Of a stretch of DNA of 64,000 nt, positions 50,304-58,992 are shown one piece after another; position 1 is the stretch's first letter; each line of letters starts with the position of its first letter. Origin of the DNA: Sphingomonas sp. IBVSS2 (GTDB lineage Bacteria > Pseudomonadota > Alphaproteobacteria > Sphingomonadales > Sphingomonadaceae); the NCBI RefSeq assembly GCF_002127225.1, contig NZ_NFUR01000002.1, positions 62,001 through 126,000 of the forward strand. The letters are read 5' to 3'. Made by a program: the position numbers and the translations under genes. The notes under the pieces are model-generated. The model was not told where the DNA came from, did not search any database, and saw only the letters and a program-made list of their open reading frames with translations.

Positions 50304-51245
50304 ATGCTGATGCTCTCCCGCACCGCGGCGGCGCTCTACTGGCTCGGCCGCTATCTCGAGCGGGCGGACTTCATCGCCCGGCTGGTCGAGGCGACCATCC
50401 GCCTCGACGCGCTCTCCGCCCGTCCCGCCGGCGACGCGGCGTGGCAGAGCGCGCTCGCCGTCACCTATACCGACCAGGCCTTTGCCGCGACCGGCCAGGA
50501 GATGGCCCAGGCCCATGTCGCGCGCTTCCTCACGCTCGACGACGGCCATCCCGGCTCGATCGTCCGCTGCCTGGAAAGAGCGCGCAACAATGCCCGTGCG
50601 GTGCGCACCGCGCTCACCCGCGAGGCCTGGACGGCGATCAACCGCGCCTGGCTACTCTTCCAGAACCGCCAGACCATCGGCGGCGCCACCGCGACGCTCA
50701 ACCTGCTCGAGCAGGTGAAGGGCGAGACGCGCGGCTTCGAAGGCGCGATCCACCGGATGATGCGCAACGAGGCGACCTTGCTCATCCAGCTCGGCGCCGC
50801 GATCGAGCGGGCGGACAACACCGCGCGGCTGGTCGACGTCAAATACCATCTGCTCCTGCCCGAGGACGAGCGGGTCGGCGGCGTGGTCGACCGCGACCAG
50901 TGGAACACGATCCTGCAGACCGTCTCGGCGGTGAACGCCTATCGCTGGCTCTATGACGACGGGCTCCAGCCGGCCAATGTGATCGACCTGCTGATCAGCC
51001 GCGCCGAGCTGCCGCGCAGCCTGGCGGCCTGTGTCGAGGAAGTGGTCGCGCTGCTCAACGCGCTCGCCAAGCGCACCGGGCTCCAGGGCGAGGCGGACCG
51101 CATGGCCCGCGCCCGCCTGGCCCGGATGCAGAAGACCAGGACCGATGAGGTGATCGTCTCCGGCCTGCACGAGCATCTGGAGGCGTTCGTCCGCGAGAAT
51201 GCGCTGCTCGATGGCGCGATCGCCCGGCAGTTCAGGTTCATCTGA
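50304..51245 (+). CDS. Alpha-E domain protein (DUF403)
   Basis: 313 residues, all-helical alpha-E fold. It starts MLMLSRTAAALYWLGRYLERADFIARL, the family signature, with later ERADNTARLVDVKYH and a charged RWLYDDGLQPANV. Alpha-E proteins accompany circularly permuted ATP-grasp enzymes and are thought to assist peptide ligation; the role is not established. It is translationally coupled to the next gene: the stop overlaps its ATG by 1 bp. Confidence 0.92.
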   Translation: MLMLSRTAAALYWLGRYLERADFIARLVEATIRLDALSARPAGDAAWQSALAVTYTDQAFAATGQEMAQAHVARFLTLDDGHPGSIVRCLERARNNARAVRTALTREAWTAINRAWLLFQNRQTIGGATATLNLLEQVKGETRGFEGAIHRMMRNEATLLIQLGAAIERADNTARLVDVKYHLLLPEDERVGGVVDRDQWNTILQTVSAVNAYRWLYDDGLQPANVIDLLISRAELPRSLAACVEEVVALLNALAKRTGLQGEADRMARARLARMQKTRTDEVIVSGLHEHLEAFVRENALLDGAIARQFRFI

Positions 51246-52057
51246 TGCGGATCGCGATCGAGCACCGCACCACCTATCGCTTCAGCGAGCCCCAGGCGCG
51301 CATCGTCCAGATGCTGCGGCTCACCCCGTGCGACACGCAGGACCAGACGGTGGTGAGCTGGCTGGTCGGCGTGGATCGCGACGCGCGCCTTCGCGATACG
51401 GGCGACGGCTTCGGCAACATGGTGACGATGCTCTATGCCGAGGGACCGATCGAAGCACTCGACATCACGGTGACGGGCGAAGTGCTCACCCGCGAGGCGA
51501 GCGGCGTAGTGCGCGGCGCCCTCGAGCCGCTGCCGCCGCTCTTCTACCTGCGCGGCACGGCGCGCACCAAGGCGAGCGACGCGCTGTTCGTCTTCGCCGC
51601 GGACAGTGCCGGCACGGCCGGCGACACGCTCGAGCGGCTCCATGCCTTCAACGCCGCGCTCCACCGGCGTTTCCCCTGCGTGCCCGACCTGCCCGATGCC
51701 GGCTGCACGGCATCGAAGGCGTTCGAGACGGGCGGGAAAGTCAGCTCGCGCGACGTCGCCCAGATGTTCATCGCGGCTGCCCGCGGCCTGATGGTGCCGG
51801 CGCGCTATGTCTCGGGCTATCGGGCCGAGGATGCCGCGCGCTCCGCTCCGCATGCCTGGGCGGAAGCACATGTCGAGGGGCTGGGCTGGGTCGGCTTCGA
51901 TCCCTCGACAGGGCTCAGCCCCGACGAGAGCTATGTCCGCGTCGCGATCGGGCTCGACGCCAGCGGCGCCGCGGCGACCGGCGGCATGCGGATCGGCCAG
52001 GGGCAGGAGCAACTGGCCGTGGACCTGCACGTCGATCGGCTGGGAGGCGAGGAATAG
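51245..52057 (+). CDS. Transglutaminase-like protein lacking the catalytic Cys
   Basis: 270 residues: an N-terminal beta domain (TYRFSEPQARIVQMLRLTP) and C-terminal transglutaminase-like domain. Family members have GVCQDHAH; here the segment reads KVSSRDVAQMF, so the nucleophilic Cys is replaced by Ser168. The His (His203 in PHAWAE) and Asp (Asp219 in FDPSTG) remain. The DNA codons (AGC TCG) show no frameshift. It ends the ATP-grasp cassette. Peptidase or transferase activity is doubtful; a binding role is possible. Confidence 0.85.
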   Translation: MRIAIEHRTTYRFSEPQARIVQMLRLTPCDTQDQTVVSWLVGVDRDARLRDTGDGFGNMVTMLYAEGPIEALDITVTGEVLTREASGVVRGALEPLPPLFYLRGTARTKASDALFVFAADSAGTAGDTLERLHAFNAALHRRFPCVPDLPDAGCTASKAFETGGKVSSRDVAQMFIAAARGLMVPARYVSGYRAEDAARSAPHAWAEAHVEGLGWVGFDPSTGLSPDESYVRVAIGLDASGAAATGGMRIGQGQEQLAVDLHVDRLGGEE

Positions 52058-52061
52058 GATC

Positions 52062-52091
52062 TTCCCCCGCAATCTGGCTGCGCGGGGGGAA
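52062..52091. terminator. Hairpin between transglutaminase-like gene and bpt
   Basis: TTCCCCCGC / GCGGGGGGAA with an 11-base loop, 4 bp from the transglutaminase stop and 5 bp from the bpt stop. It serves both converging genes. Confidence 0.6.
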
Positions 52092-52096
52092 CCGGA

Positions 52097-52882
52097 TCAG
52101 GCGAAGGCGGCCGCGTTCGCCTGGATCGGCGCGGCGACGTGCAGGTCGTCGTCCTCCAGCACCGACCAGCCATTGGGGCCGAGCACTTCGATCGGGCGAT
52201 AGCGCGTCTTGTAGGCCATCCGCTCGCTGCCCTTCACCCAATAGCCCAGATAGACATAGGGCAGGCCCGCCGCCTGGCTGCGCAGGATGTGCTCCATGAT
52301 GATGAAGTTGCCCAGGCCCGGGCGGCTGTCGTCATCGGCGAGGAAGAAGCTGTAGATCATCGACAGGCCGTCGGCCTGCTGATCGGTGATGCAGGCGCCG
52401 ACCAGCCGGCCACGCGCGCCGTCCACCGAAGGCTCGCGATATTCGATCACATAGGAGCTGACCGGCGACTGCTCGACCATGTCGGCATAGTCGTTCTCGT
52501 CCATCGCCGCCATGCCGCCGCCGGGATGGCGCGCGCCGAGATAGCGGTGGAGCAGCGCGAACTGCTCCTCGGTCGCCCAGGGCTTGCAGGCGGTGATCTC
52601 CAGGTCCGAATGGCGCTTGAGCAGCTTGCGCTGGCTGGCATTGGGCTTGAACGCATCGGCGACGACGCGGACCGAGACGCAGGCGGTGCAGCCCGCGCAG
52701 CTCGGCCGATAGGCGACCGACTGGCTGCGGCGAAAGCCGATGCGGCCCAGCGCATCGTTCAGCTCGCCCGCATGCAGTCCCGAAAGCTCGGTGAAGATCT
52801 TCCGCTCCTGCCGCCCCGGCAGATAGGGGCAGGGGGAAGGGCTGGTGACGAAGAACCGCGGAAAACGGGAAAGTGCAGTCAC
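52097..52882 (-). CDS. bpt: Aspartate/glutamate leucyltransferase (Bpt, ATE-like)
   Basis: 261 residues. It attaches leucine to N-terminal Asp or Glu as a signal for ClpAPS degradation. Marks: [38 protein letters not shown] (Cys-rich N-end of ATE), and the C-terminal [13 protein letters not shown] and [18 protein letters not shown] start at 52882 chosen; the ORF continues upstream without a better site. It is in the same direction as threonine ammonia-lyase, as in other alphaproteobacteria. ClpA (8912) is its downstream partner in the N-end rule. Confidence 0.9.
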   Translation of the reverse strand: MTALSRFPRFFVTSPSPCPYLPGRQERKIFTELSGLHAGELNDALGRIGFRRSQSVAYRPSCAGCTACVSVRVVADAFKPNASQRKLLKRHSDLEITACKPWATEEQFALLHRYLGARHPGGGMAAMDENDYADMVEQSPVSSYVIEYREPSVDGARGRLVGACITDQQADGLSMIYSFFLADDDSRPGLGNFIIMEHILRSQAAGLPYVYLGYWVKGSERMAYKTRYRPIEVLGPNGWSVLEDDDLHVAAPIQANAAAFA

Positions 52883-53387
52883 CCCTGATGCCCCTATCTT
52901 CTGGCCGATACGATGACCCGACAGGGCTGAATATGCGGTGCTTCGCGAAGGATGAAAAGCGGCTTTACCATGAAAGAGGGTTAACGATTCACCAGTTTCA
53001 CGGAGAGCCGGGGCATTAACCATCGGGCCGCGTAAGCCGCTGCCTGAAAAGGGGAATTTGTCCTGTGTGGCCATCATACCGGTTGCGGCGAATCGTGTGA
53101 ATCCAGCGACGACTCAATTCGTCGCGCGTGCGATTCGTTTCGTCCGGTTGGAGAGGAACAGAAGGAGTCCTGCTGAGTCGCGGGCTGTGCTCCCCTCCCT
53201 GGAAGGGAGGGGCTGGGGATGGGTAGATGACCGCGTTACGGTGCGATCAGTACTCGGCCAGCAGTATCGCCCGGACCCCATCCACCGTCGACCCCTCCCT
53301 TCCAGGGAGGGGAGCCGCGCTTGCAATATAGAATCTCGCCCGCTCCCCGCGGGGAACCGCAGGCCGCCCGGATGCCCTGCGCCCGGC
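52883..53387. other. 505-bp intergenic region, bpt to ilvA
   Basis: No gene seen. It holds the bpt promoter region (52883-53180), with GGTTAA / TTAACC half-sites at 52979 and 53016, and the compound-palindrome repeat at 53190-53314. The remaining 70 bp before the ilvA stop is G+C-rich without clear structure. Confidence 0.7.
53190..53314. repeat. Compound-palindrome repeat, copy 2
   Basis: 125 bp. Ends are 23-bp mirror-image palindromes (53190-53212 and 53292-53314) with the core CCCCTCCC-TGGAA-GGGAGGGG, with subterminal GGGGATGG / CCATCC partners. The middle differs from copy 1 at 37909-38031. It lies downstream of ilvA and upstream of bpt. Confidence 0.75.
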
Positions 53388-54632
53388 CTATGCCAGCTCG
53401 ACCAGCTGCACCTCATATTGCGCGTGGCGCAGCGCGGTCATCAACCGGTCGAGATGGTCGCGGTCGCGGGTTTCGCACTCCACGTCCAGGCTCAGGCCCT
53501 TGGCGGGCAGGTTGGTGAAGATGCGCTGGTGCGACAGCTCGAGGATGTTGACCGAGAGCTGCTCGAAGATCTGCGCCACCTTGTAGAGCGCGCCCGGCCG
53601 GTCCTGCAGGCGGATGCGCAGCCGCGCCATCCGGCCCGAGCGGGCCAGGTCGCGCAGCAGCACATAGGCGAGCAGCCGCGGATCGATATTGCCGCCGCAC
53701 AGCACGATGCCCACGGTCTTGCCCTTGAAGCGCTGCGGCTCGGCCAGCAAGGCGGCGAGGCCGGCGGCGCCGGCGCCCTCGACTACCGTCTTCTCGATCT
53801 GGAGCAGCAGGCTCACCGACTCCTCCAGGCGGCGTTCGCTCACCAGCACGATGTCGTCGACCAGCGCCTCGACCAGCCCGGCGGTGATGCCGCCCGGCTG
53901 CTTCACCGCGATGCCCTCGGCCAGCGTGTCGCCGGCGCAGGGCATGTCGGTATGGTGGATGCGGTTGTACATCGAGGGGTAGAGCTCGGCCTGGACGCCG
54001 ACCACTTCGATGTCGCGCCCTTCCGACTTGGCCACCGTGGCACAGCCCGAGATCAGGCCGCCGCCGCCGATCGGGACGATCAGCGTATCGATCTCCGGCA
54101 CGTCCTCGACCATCTCGAGCGCGACGGTGCCCTGGCCCGCGATGATGCGCGGATCGTCGAAGGGATGGACGAAGGTGAAGCCGTGCTCGGCTTCGAGCTG
54201 GCGGGAATGGGCATAGGCGGCGTCGAACGTCTCGCCTTCCAGGATCACGTTGGCGCCGTGATGCTCGGTCTGCGTCACCTTCACGATCGGGGTGTTCTTC
54301 GGCATCACGATCGTGCTCGGGATGCCGAGCCGGGTGGCGTGATAGGCGAGGCCCTGGGCATGGTTGCCCGCCGATGCCGCGATCACGCCCTTGGCGCGCG
54401 CCGCCTCGTCGAGCTGGAGCAGCGTGTTGAGCGCGCCGCGCTCCTTGTAGGCGGCGGTGAACTGCAGATTCTCGAATTTGAGATAGACCGTCGCGCCGGT
54501 CAGGTCCGACAGCGTCTTGCTCACCAGCGTCGGCGTCCGCACGATCTGGCCCATGATGCGCGCCTGCGCTGCACGGACGTCGTCGATCGATACGGGGAGC
54601 GGCTGGGTCGCCGGGACTGTCTTGCTTGCCAT
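53388..54632 (-). CDS. ilvA: Threonine ammonia-lyase, PLP-dependent, ACT-containing
   Basis: 414 residues. It deaminates threonine to 2-oxobutanoate, the start of isoleucine synthesis or threonine catabolism. The PLP-lysine is in TAAYKERGALNTL; the phosphate-binding loop is PIGGGGLISG. The C-terminal 80 residues are one ACT domain (RIRLQDRPGALYKV), as in the short catabolic or TdcB-like type rather than the two-ACT IlvA. ATG 54632. Cys and Asn after the ACT start are intact. Divergent from the YtcJ-like gene. Confidence 0.9.
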   Translation of the reverse strand: MASKTVPATQPLPVSIDDVRAAQARIMGQIVRTPTLVSKTLSDLTGATVYLKFENLQFTAAYKERGALNTLLQLDEAARAKGVIAASAGNHAQGLAYHATRLGIPSTIVMPKNTPIVKVTQTEHHGANVILEGETFDAAYAHSRQLEAEHGFTFVHPFDDPRIIAGQGTVALEMVEDVPEIDTLIVPIGGGGLISGCATVAKSEGRDIEVVGVQAELYPSMYNRIHHTDMPCAGDTLAEGIAVKQPGGITAGLVEALVDDIVLVSERRLEESVSLLLQIEKTVVEGAGAAGLAALLAEPQRFKGKTVGIVLCGGNIDPRLLAYVLLRDLARSGRMARLRIRLQDRPGALYKVAQIFEQLSVNILELSHQRIFTNLPAKGLSLDVECETRDRDHLDRLMTALRHAQYEVQLVELA

Positions 54633-54758
54633 GATTCCGCTCGCCTAGACCATCTGGCGGCGGGGGGAAACCACGCTTCTGCGATGAAGGCCATGTTCGT
54701 GCGGCAGGAAGGCGCCGTATCTGGCGCGCGGGGAGAACAGGCCCTATGCCCTGGCCCC

Positions 54759-56414
54759 ATGCTGAAGCGCCTCCTGCGGCTGTTCGCCGCGCTCGCCCTC
54801 GTCCTCGCCCCTGCCGCCGCCATGGCGGACGGGCTGATCGACAACGTCAACGGCATGACGCTGGACGAAAAGGGCGATGTGGTCCGCTTCAACGGCATAA
54901 TGTTCAACCGCGACGGCCAGATCACCGCACTGCTCACCCGCGAGCACAAGCGGCCGAAGAAGCTCGAATGGAAGCTCGACATGGGCGGCAAGACGTTGCT
55001 GCCGGGCATGATCGACGGGCATGGCCATGTGATGGGGCTGGGTTCGCAGCTGCTGCTGCTCGATCTCTCCGCGACCACGTCGCTCGACGAGGCGCTGGCG
55101 AAGATCAAGGCCTATGCCGATGCCAACCCGACCAAGTGGATCATCGGCCGCGGCTGGAACCAGGAGACCTGGAAGCTGGGCCGCTTCCCCACCGCGGCGG
55201 AGCTGGACAAGGCGGTGTCCGACCGGCCGGCCTGGCTGCAGCGGGTCGACGGCCATGCCGCCTGGGCAAACAGCCGCGCGATCCAGGTCGCGGGCGTCAC
55301 CGCCGCGACCAAGGATCCGAATGGCGGCCGCATCGAGCGGGACGCAAAGGGGGCGCCCGCGGGCGTGTTCGTCGACGGCGCCACCGCGCTTGTCGACAAG
55401 TTCGTGCCCCGGCAGACCCCGCGCGAGCGCAACGCCGCCTTCCTCGCCGCGCAGGACCGGCTGCTGTCGCTCGGCATCACCGCCACCGCCGACATGGGCA
55501 CCAGCGTGGACGACTGGCTCACCTATCGCCGCATGGCGGACCTGGGCCAGCTGCGGATCCGCATCATGAGCTATGCCAGCGGCGTCGAGACCGCACTGGC
55601 GGTGGCAGGGCAGGGGCCGACGCCCTGGCTCTATGGCGACAAGCTGCGCATGGGCGGGATCAAGCTCTATGCGGACGGCGCGCTCGGCAGCCGCGGCGCC
55701 TGGCTCAAGGCGGCGTATAGCGACGCGCCGGGTGACAAGGGGCTGGGCTTCCTCACCGACGACCAGCTCCTCAACATGATGACGCGCGGCGCGATGGACG
55801 GTTTCCAGATCGCGGTCCATGCGATCGGCGACCGTGCCAACCAGCAGGTGCTCGACGCGGTGGAGGTGCTGTCCGATACCTATAAGGACGATCGCCGCTG
55901 GCGGATCGAGCATGCGCAGATCGTCGACCCCAAGGACCTGCCGCGTTTCGCCAAGCTGGGCGTGATCGCGTCGATGCAGCCGGTCCACCAGACCAGCGAC
56001 ATGAAGATGGCCGAGGCGCGGCTGGGCCCCGACCGGCTGGCCGGCGCCTATGCCTGGAAGACGATGCTCAAGGACGGCACCCGCATCGCCTTCGGCTCCG
56101 ACTATCCGGTCGAGAGCCCCGATCCCTGGGCCGGCTGGGCCGTGGCCTTCACCCGCACCGACGCCAATGGCCAGCCCTTTGGCGGCTGGCGGATCGAAGA
56201 GGCGGTGACGCGCGAGCAGGGCTGGGCGGGCTTCACCACCGGCGCGGCCTGGGCGGGCTTTGCCGAGAAGCAGATCGGCCGCCTGGCGCCGGGCATGCGC
56301 GCCGATTTCATCATCGTCGACCGTGACCCGCTGCTCGCCTCGCCGGCCGAGCTGCGCGGCACCCAGGTGCTCGAGACCTGGGTGGGCGGCGCGCGGGTCT
56401 TCGTGAAGAAATAG
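54759..56414 (+). CDS. YtcJ-like secreted amidohydrolase
   Basis: 551 residues with a Sec signal (1-22, ending AMADG). Amidohydrolase-3 TIM barrel: DGHGHVMGLG (HxH metal ligands), the barrel HAIGDRANQQ, IEHAQIVDP and FGSDYPVES (catalytic Asp), with the C-terminal APGMRADFIIVDRDP closing the beta-sandwich. It would deacetylate or hydrolyse an N-acyl or carbamoyl compound in the periplasm; the substrate is unknown. ATG 54759. Followed by an HPP gene 8 bp on, possibly an operon. Confidence 0.9.
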   Translation: MLKRLLRLFAALALVLAPAAAMADGLIDNVNGMTLDEKGDVVRFNGIMFNRDGQITALLTREHKRPKKLEWKLDMGGKTLLPGMIDGHGHVMGLGSQLLLLDLSATTSLDEALAKIKAYADANPTKWIIGRGWNQETWKLGRFPTAAELDKAVSDRPAWLQRVDGHAAWANSRAIQVAGVTAATKDPNGGRIERDAKGAPAGVFVDGATALVDKFVPRQTPRERNAAFLAAQDRLLSLGITATADMGTSVDDWLTYRRMADLGQLRIRIMSYASGVETALAVAGQGPTPWLYGDKLRMGGIKLYADGALGSRGAWLKAAYSDAPGDKGLGFLTDDQLLNMMTRGAMDGFQIAVHAIGDRANQQVLDAVEVLSDTYKDDRRWRIEHAQIVDPKDLPRFAKLGVIASMQPVHQTSDMKMAEARLGPDRLAGAYAWKTMLKDGTRIAFGSDYPVESPDPWAGWAVAFTRTDANGQPFGGWRIEEAVTREQGWAGFTTGAAWAGFAEKQIGRLAPGMRADFIIVDRDPLLASPAELRGTQVLETWVGGARVFVKK

Positions 56415-56422
56415 GCGGGCGG

Positions 56423-57106
56423 ATGCGGGTTGCGATCGGGCGGCTGGATCGACTGCTGCGCCTGCGCCAGCTGTCCGGCACCAATTGGCGGGAGCGTGCC
56501 GTTGCCGCGCTGGGAGCTTCGCTTGCCATCGGCGCGGCCGGAGCGGTCAGCGCGCTGATCGTCGGCAGCCATGCGGCGCTGCTGCTCGCCGCGCCGATCG
56601 GGGCTTCGGCGGTGATCCTGTTCGCGGTGCCCTCCAGCCCGCTCGGCCAGCCCTGGCCGGTGATCGGCGGCACGACCCTGTCGATCGCGTGCGGCATCCT
56701 CGCCACGCAGCTGCTCGGCCATGGTCCGCTCGCCGCCGGCGTAGCGGTGGGGGCGTCGATCCTGGCCATGTCGGCCACACGCTCGCTGCATCCGCCGGGT
56801 GGCGGCTGCGCGCTCCTGGCCGTGCTCGGCGGGCCCGAGCTGCTGGCCAAGGGCTATTGGCTGGCGTTGGTGCCGGGCGGCCTGAATGCGGCGCTGCTGG
56901 TGGTCGCCGGCCTCGTCTTCCACCGCTTCTCCGGCCACAGCTACCCGCATCGCCCGGCGCCGGTGCCGGCCGATCCGCGCATCCTGCCCGAGGATATCGA
57001 TGCCGCGCTCGCAGCGGCGCACGAAAGCTTCGACGTCAGCCGCGAGGACCTCGCCGCGCTGCTCGAGGCGGCGGAGCGCCATGCGATCGCACGACGCAGG
57101 CGCTGA
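56423..57106 (+). CDS. HPP family membrane protein
   Basis: 227 residues. The HPP motif is in ATRSLHPPGGGCAL, with about four membrane segments (ASLAIGAAGAVSALIVG, LLLAAPIGASAVILF, SIACGILATQLLG, NAALLVVAGLVF). HPP proteins of cyanobacteria and proteobacteria transport nitrite or act as membrane regulators. A soluble C-terminal tail (LPEDIDAALAAAHESFDVS) is typical of the extended type. It starts 8 bp after the amidohydrolase stop. Convergent with ctrA across a strong hairpin. Confidence 0.87.
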   Translation: MRVAIGRLDRLLRLRQLSGTNWRERAVAALGASLAIGAAGAVSALIVGSHAALLLAAPIGASAVILFAVPSSPLGQPWPVIGGTTLSIACGILATQLLGHGPLAAGVAVGASILAMSATRSLHPPGGGCALLAVLGGPELLAKGYWLALVPGGLNAALLVVAGLVFHRFSGHSYPHRPAPVPADPRILPEDIDAALAAAHESFDVSREDLAALLEAAERHAIARRRR

Positions 57107-57114
57107 CGAACGAA

Positions 57115-57143
57115 AGGCCGCGATCCTCGTCGGATCGCGGCCT
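57115..57143. terminator. Bidirectional terminator between HPP gene and ctrA
   Basis: Twelve-base perfect arms AGGCCGCGATCC / GGATCGCGGCCT with a 5-base loop, 8 bp past the HPP stop and 26 bp past the ctrA stop. Confidence 0.75.
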
Positions 57144-57169
57144 CGCCAACCCCCTTGGAAACCGTCGCG

Positions 57170-57877
57170 TCAGGCGACGGCCGAAACCGCCTCCTCGATG
57201 CCGTCCGGCTCGCGCAGCACATAGCCGCGGCCCCAGACGGTCTCGATATAGTTCTCGCCGTCGCATGCCATGCTGAGCTTCTTGCGCAGCTTGCAGATGA
57301 ACACGTCGATGATCTTGAGCTCGGGCTCGTCCATGCCGCCATACAGGTGGTTCAGGAACATTTCCTTGGTGAGCGTCGTGCCCTTGCGGAGCGAGAGCAG
57401 CTCCAGCATCGCATATTCCTTGCCGGTCAGGTGCACGCGGGCGCTGTCGACTTCGACCGTCTTCGCGTCCAGGTTCACCGCCAGCTTGCCGGTGCGGATG
57501 ACCGACTGGCTGTGTCCCTTGGAGCGGCGGACGACTGCGTGGATGCGCGCCACCAGCTCTTCGCGGTGGAAGGGCTTGGTCACATAGTCGTCGGCACCGA
57601 AGCCGAAGGAGCGCACCTTGGAATCCATCTCGTTGATGCCGGACAGGATCAGCACCGGCGTCTGCACGCGGGCGACGCGGACCTTCTTCAGGACATCATA
57701 TCCGTGCATGTCGGGCAGGTTCAGGTCGAGCAGGATGATGTCGTAGTCATAGAGCTTGGCCAGGTCCAAGCCCTCCTCGCCGAGGTCCGTCGTATAGACG
57801 TTGAACCCCTCGGTCGTGAGCATCAGCTCGATTGCCTTGGCAGTGCTCGGCTCGTCTTCGATCAACAGCACGCGCAT
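57170..57877 (-). CDS. ctrA: Cell-cycle response regulator CtrA
   Basis: 235 residues, an OmpR-class regulator. Phospho-acceptor Asp51 in [13 protein letters not shown]; Lys in DYVTKPF; the C-terminal winged helix has [23 protein letters not shown]... and [11 protein letters not shown]. The ALV-type C-terminus ends in EAVSAVA, a ClpXP-degron-like hydrophobic tail as in Caulobacter CtrA (ends in AA). It is the alphaproteobacterial master regulator of division, motility and DNA replication start. The promoter has a CtrA-like box and several GANTC sites. Confidence 0.97.
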   Translation of the reverse strand: MRVLLIEDEPSTAKAIELMLTTEGFNVYTTDLGEEGLDLAKLYDYDIILLDLNLPDMHGYDVLKKVRVARVQTPVLILSGINEMDSKVRSFGFGADDYVTKPFHREELVARIHAVVRRSKGHSQSVIRTGKLAVNLDAKTVEVDSARVHLTGKEYAMLELLSLRKGTTLTKEMFLNHLYGGMDEPELKIIDVFICKLRKKLSMACDGENYIETVWGRGYVLREPDGIEEAVSAVA

Positions 57878-57969
57878 CGTCAAAGTCCCCTTGCCCGCAG
57901 GCTGCCTTGCCCCAATGAAAGGCATGCCCTGAGCGATTCATTAACCTAAGCGTGTCTGAAGGCAAAAGG

Positions 57970-57984
57970 TTAATTTCTCCCTAA
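57970..57984. promoter_or_regulatory. Candidate CtrA box in the ctrA promoter
   Basis: TTAA-N7-CTAA (57970-57984), one mismatch to TTAA-N7-TTAA, 93-107 bp upstream of the ctrA ATG, where autoregulation would act. GANTC methylation sites at 57935-57939 and 57992-57996 flank it. Confidence 0.5.
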
Positions 57985-58013
57985 CCGGCCTGAATCCACG
58001 AGTCGCAGGGAAT

Positions 58014-58970
58014 CTACCTAGGCGAGGACTCATCCTCGTTACGGAGTCGAGTCCTTTCGAGGCGAACTTCGCCACACGTGCGCTTCAGCTGCTCGGAAAG
58101 GAACGCGATCATCGTCTCGACGCGGGCGGGGCGGAGCGTGCCGGGCGGCGTGAGCAGATGGAGCCCGGCCGCGCTGGCCGACCATTCGCCGAGCACGGCC
58201 TCCAGCCTGCCCTTGGCCAGGTCGTCGCCGACCATGAATTCGGGAAGCCGGGCCACGCCCAGGCCGGCGCGCAATGCGGGCAGCATCGCGTCGCCATTGT
58301 CGGTGCGCATGGGCCCTTCGACCCGCACCGCCGCTTCCTCTCCACCGGCCTTGCGGAAGCGCCACACATCGGGATTGGCGGTGTTGGTGTAGACGAAGCA
58401 GGCATGGCGGGCGAGGTCGGCCGGATGCTGGGGCCGCCCCACGCGATCGAAATAGGCCGGCGATCCGACGATATGGGCCACCATCGGCCCGAGGCGGCGG
58501 GCACGCAGCGAACTGTCGGGAAGCTCGGCGATGCGCAGTGCGATGTCGATACCCTCGCCGACGATGTCGACGAATGCGTCGGACAGGCGCAACTCCACCT
58601 TGATGCCCGGATAGAGCTTCATGAAGTCGGCGAGCACCGGGGCCACTGCCTGGATGCCGAAAGTGAGCGGTGCCGCGACCCGGACCAGGCCGGCGGGCGC
58701 GCTGGCGGATTCGAAGGCGGCTTCCTCCGCCGCCTCGCCTTCGCTCAGGATGCGCTGGGCATGTTCGGCAAGGCCGCGCCCGCTGTCGGTGAGCGTCAGC
58801 CGGCGCGAGGTGCGGTGGAAAAGCGTGGTGCCGAGCCGCGCCTCAAGCCGGGTGATCGCCTTGGACACCGTCGCCTTGGACACGGCCAGCGCGTCGGCCG
58901 CGCCCGAGAAGGAGCGGTGCTCCACCACCGCGGCGAAAACGGCCCAGGCCTCGAAATCGGGAAGTTTCAT
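58014..58970 (-). CDS. LysR-family transcriptional regulator
   Basis: 318 residues. The N-terminal LTTR helix-turn-helix is FAAVVEHRSFSGAADALAVS and SKATVSKAITRLEARLG; the C-terminal substrate-binding domain has LRLSDAFVDIVGEGIDIALRI and GDAMLPALRAGLGVARLP. It follows the secreted-unknown gene (58993) by 22 bp on the same strand, and both are divergent from the pirin-wrbA genes. The likely targets are therefore those genes. The inducer is unknown; in related LysR/wrbA pairs it is a quinone or electrophile. Confidence 0.9.
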   Translation of the reverse strand: MKLPDFEAWAVFAAVVEHRSFSGAADALAVSKATVSKAITRLEARLGTTLFHRTSRRLTLTDSGRGLAEHAQRILSEGEAAEEAAFESASAPAGLVRVAAPLTFGIQAVAPVLADFMKLYPGIKVELRLSDAFVDIVGEGIDIALRIAELPDSSLRARRLGPMVAHIVGSPAYFDRVGRPQHPADLARHACFVYTNTANPDVWRFRKAGGEEAAVRVEGPMRTDNGDAMLPALRAGLGVARLPEFMVGDDLAKGRLEAVLGEWSASAAGLHLLTPPGTLRPARVETMIAFLSEQLKRTCGEVRLERTRLRNEDESSPR

Positions 58971-58992
58971 GCGTCGTTTCTCTTGTCGCTGT

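Noticed and set aside
53058..56414. 1118-codon rightward frame
   Set aside because: Its first 567 codons are antisense to ilvA; the real gene starts at the signal peptide ATG 54759.
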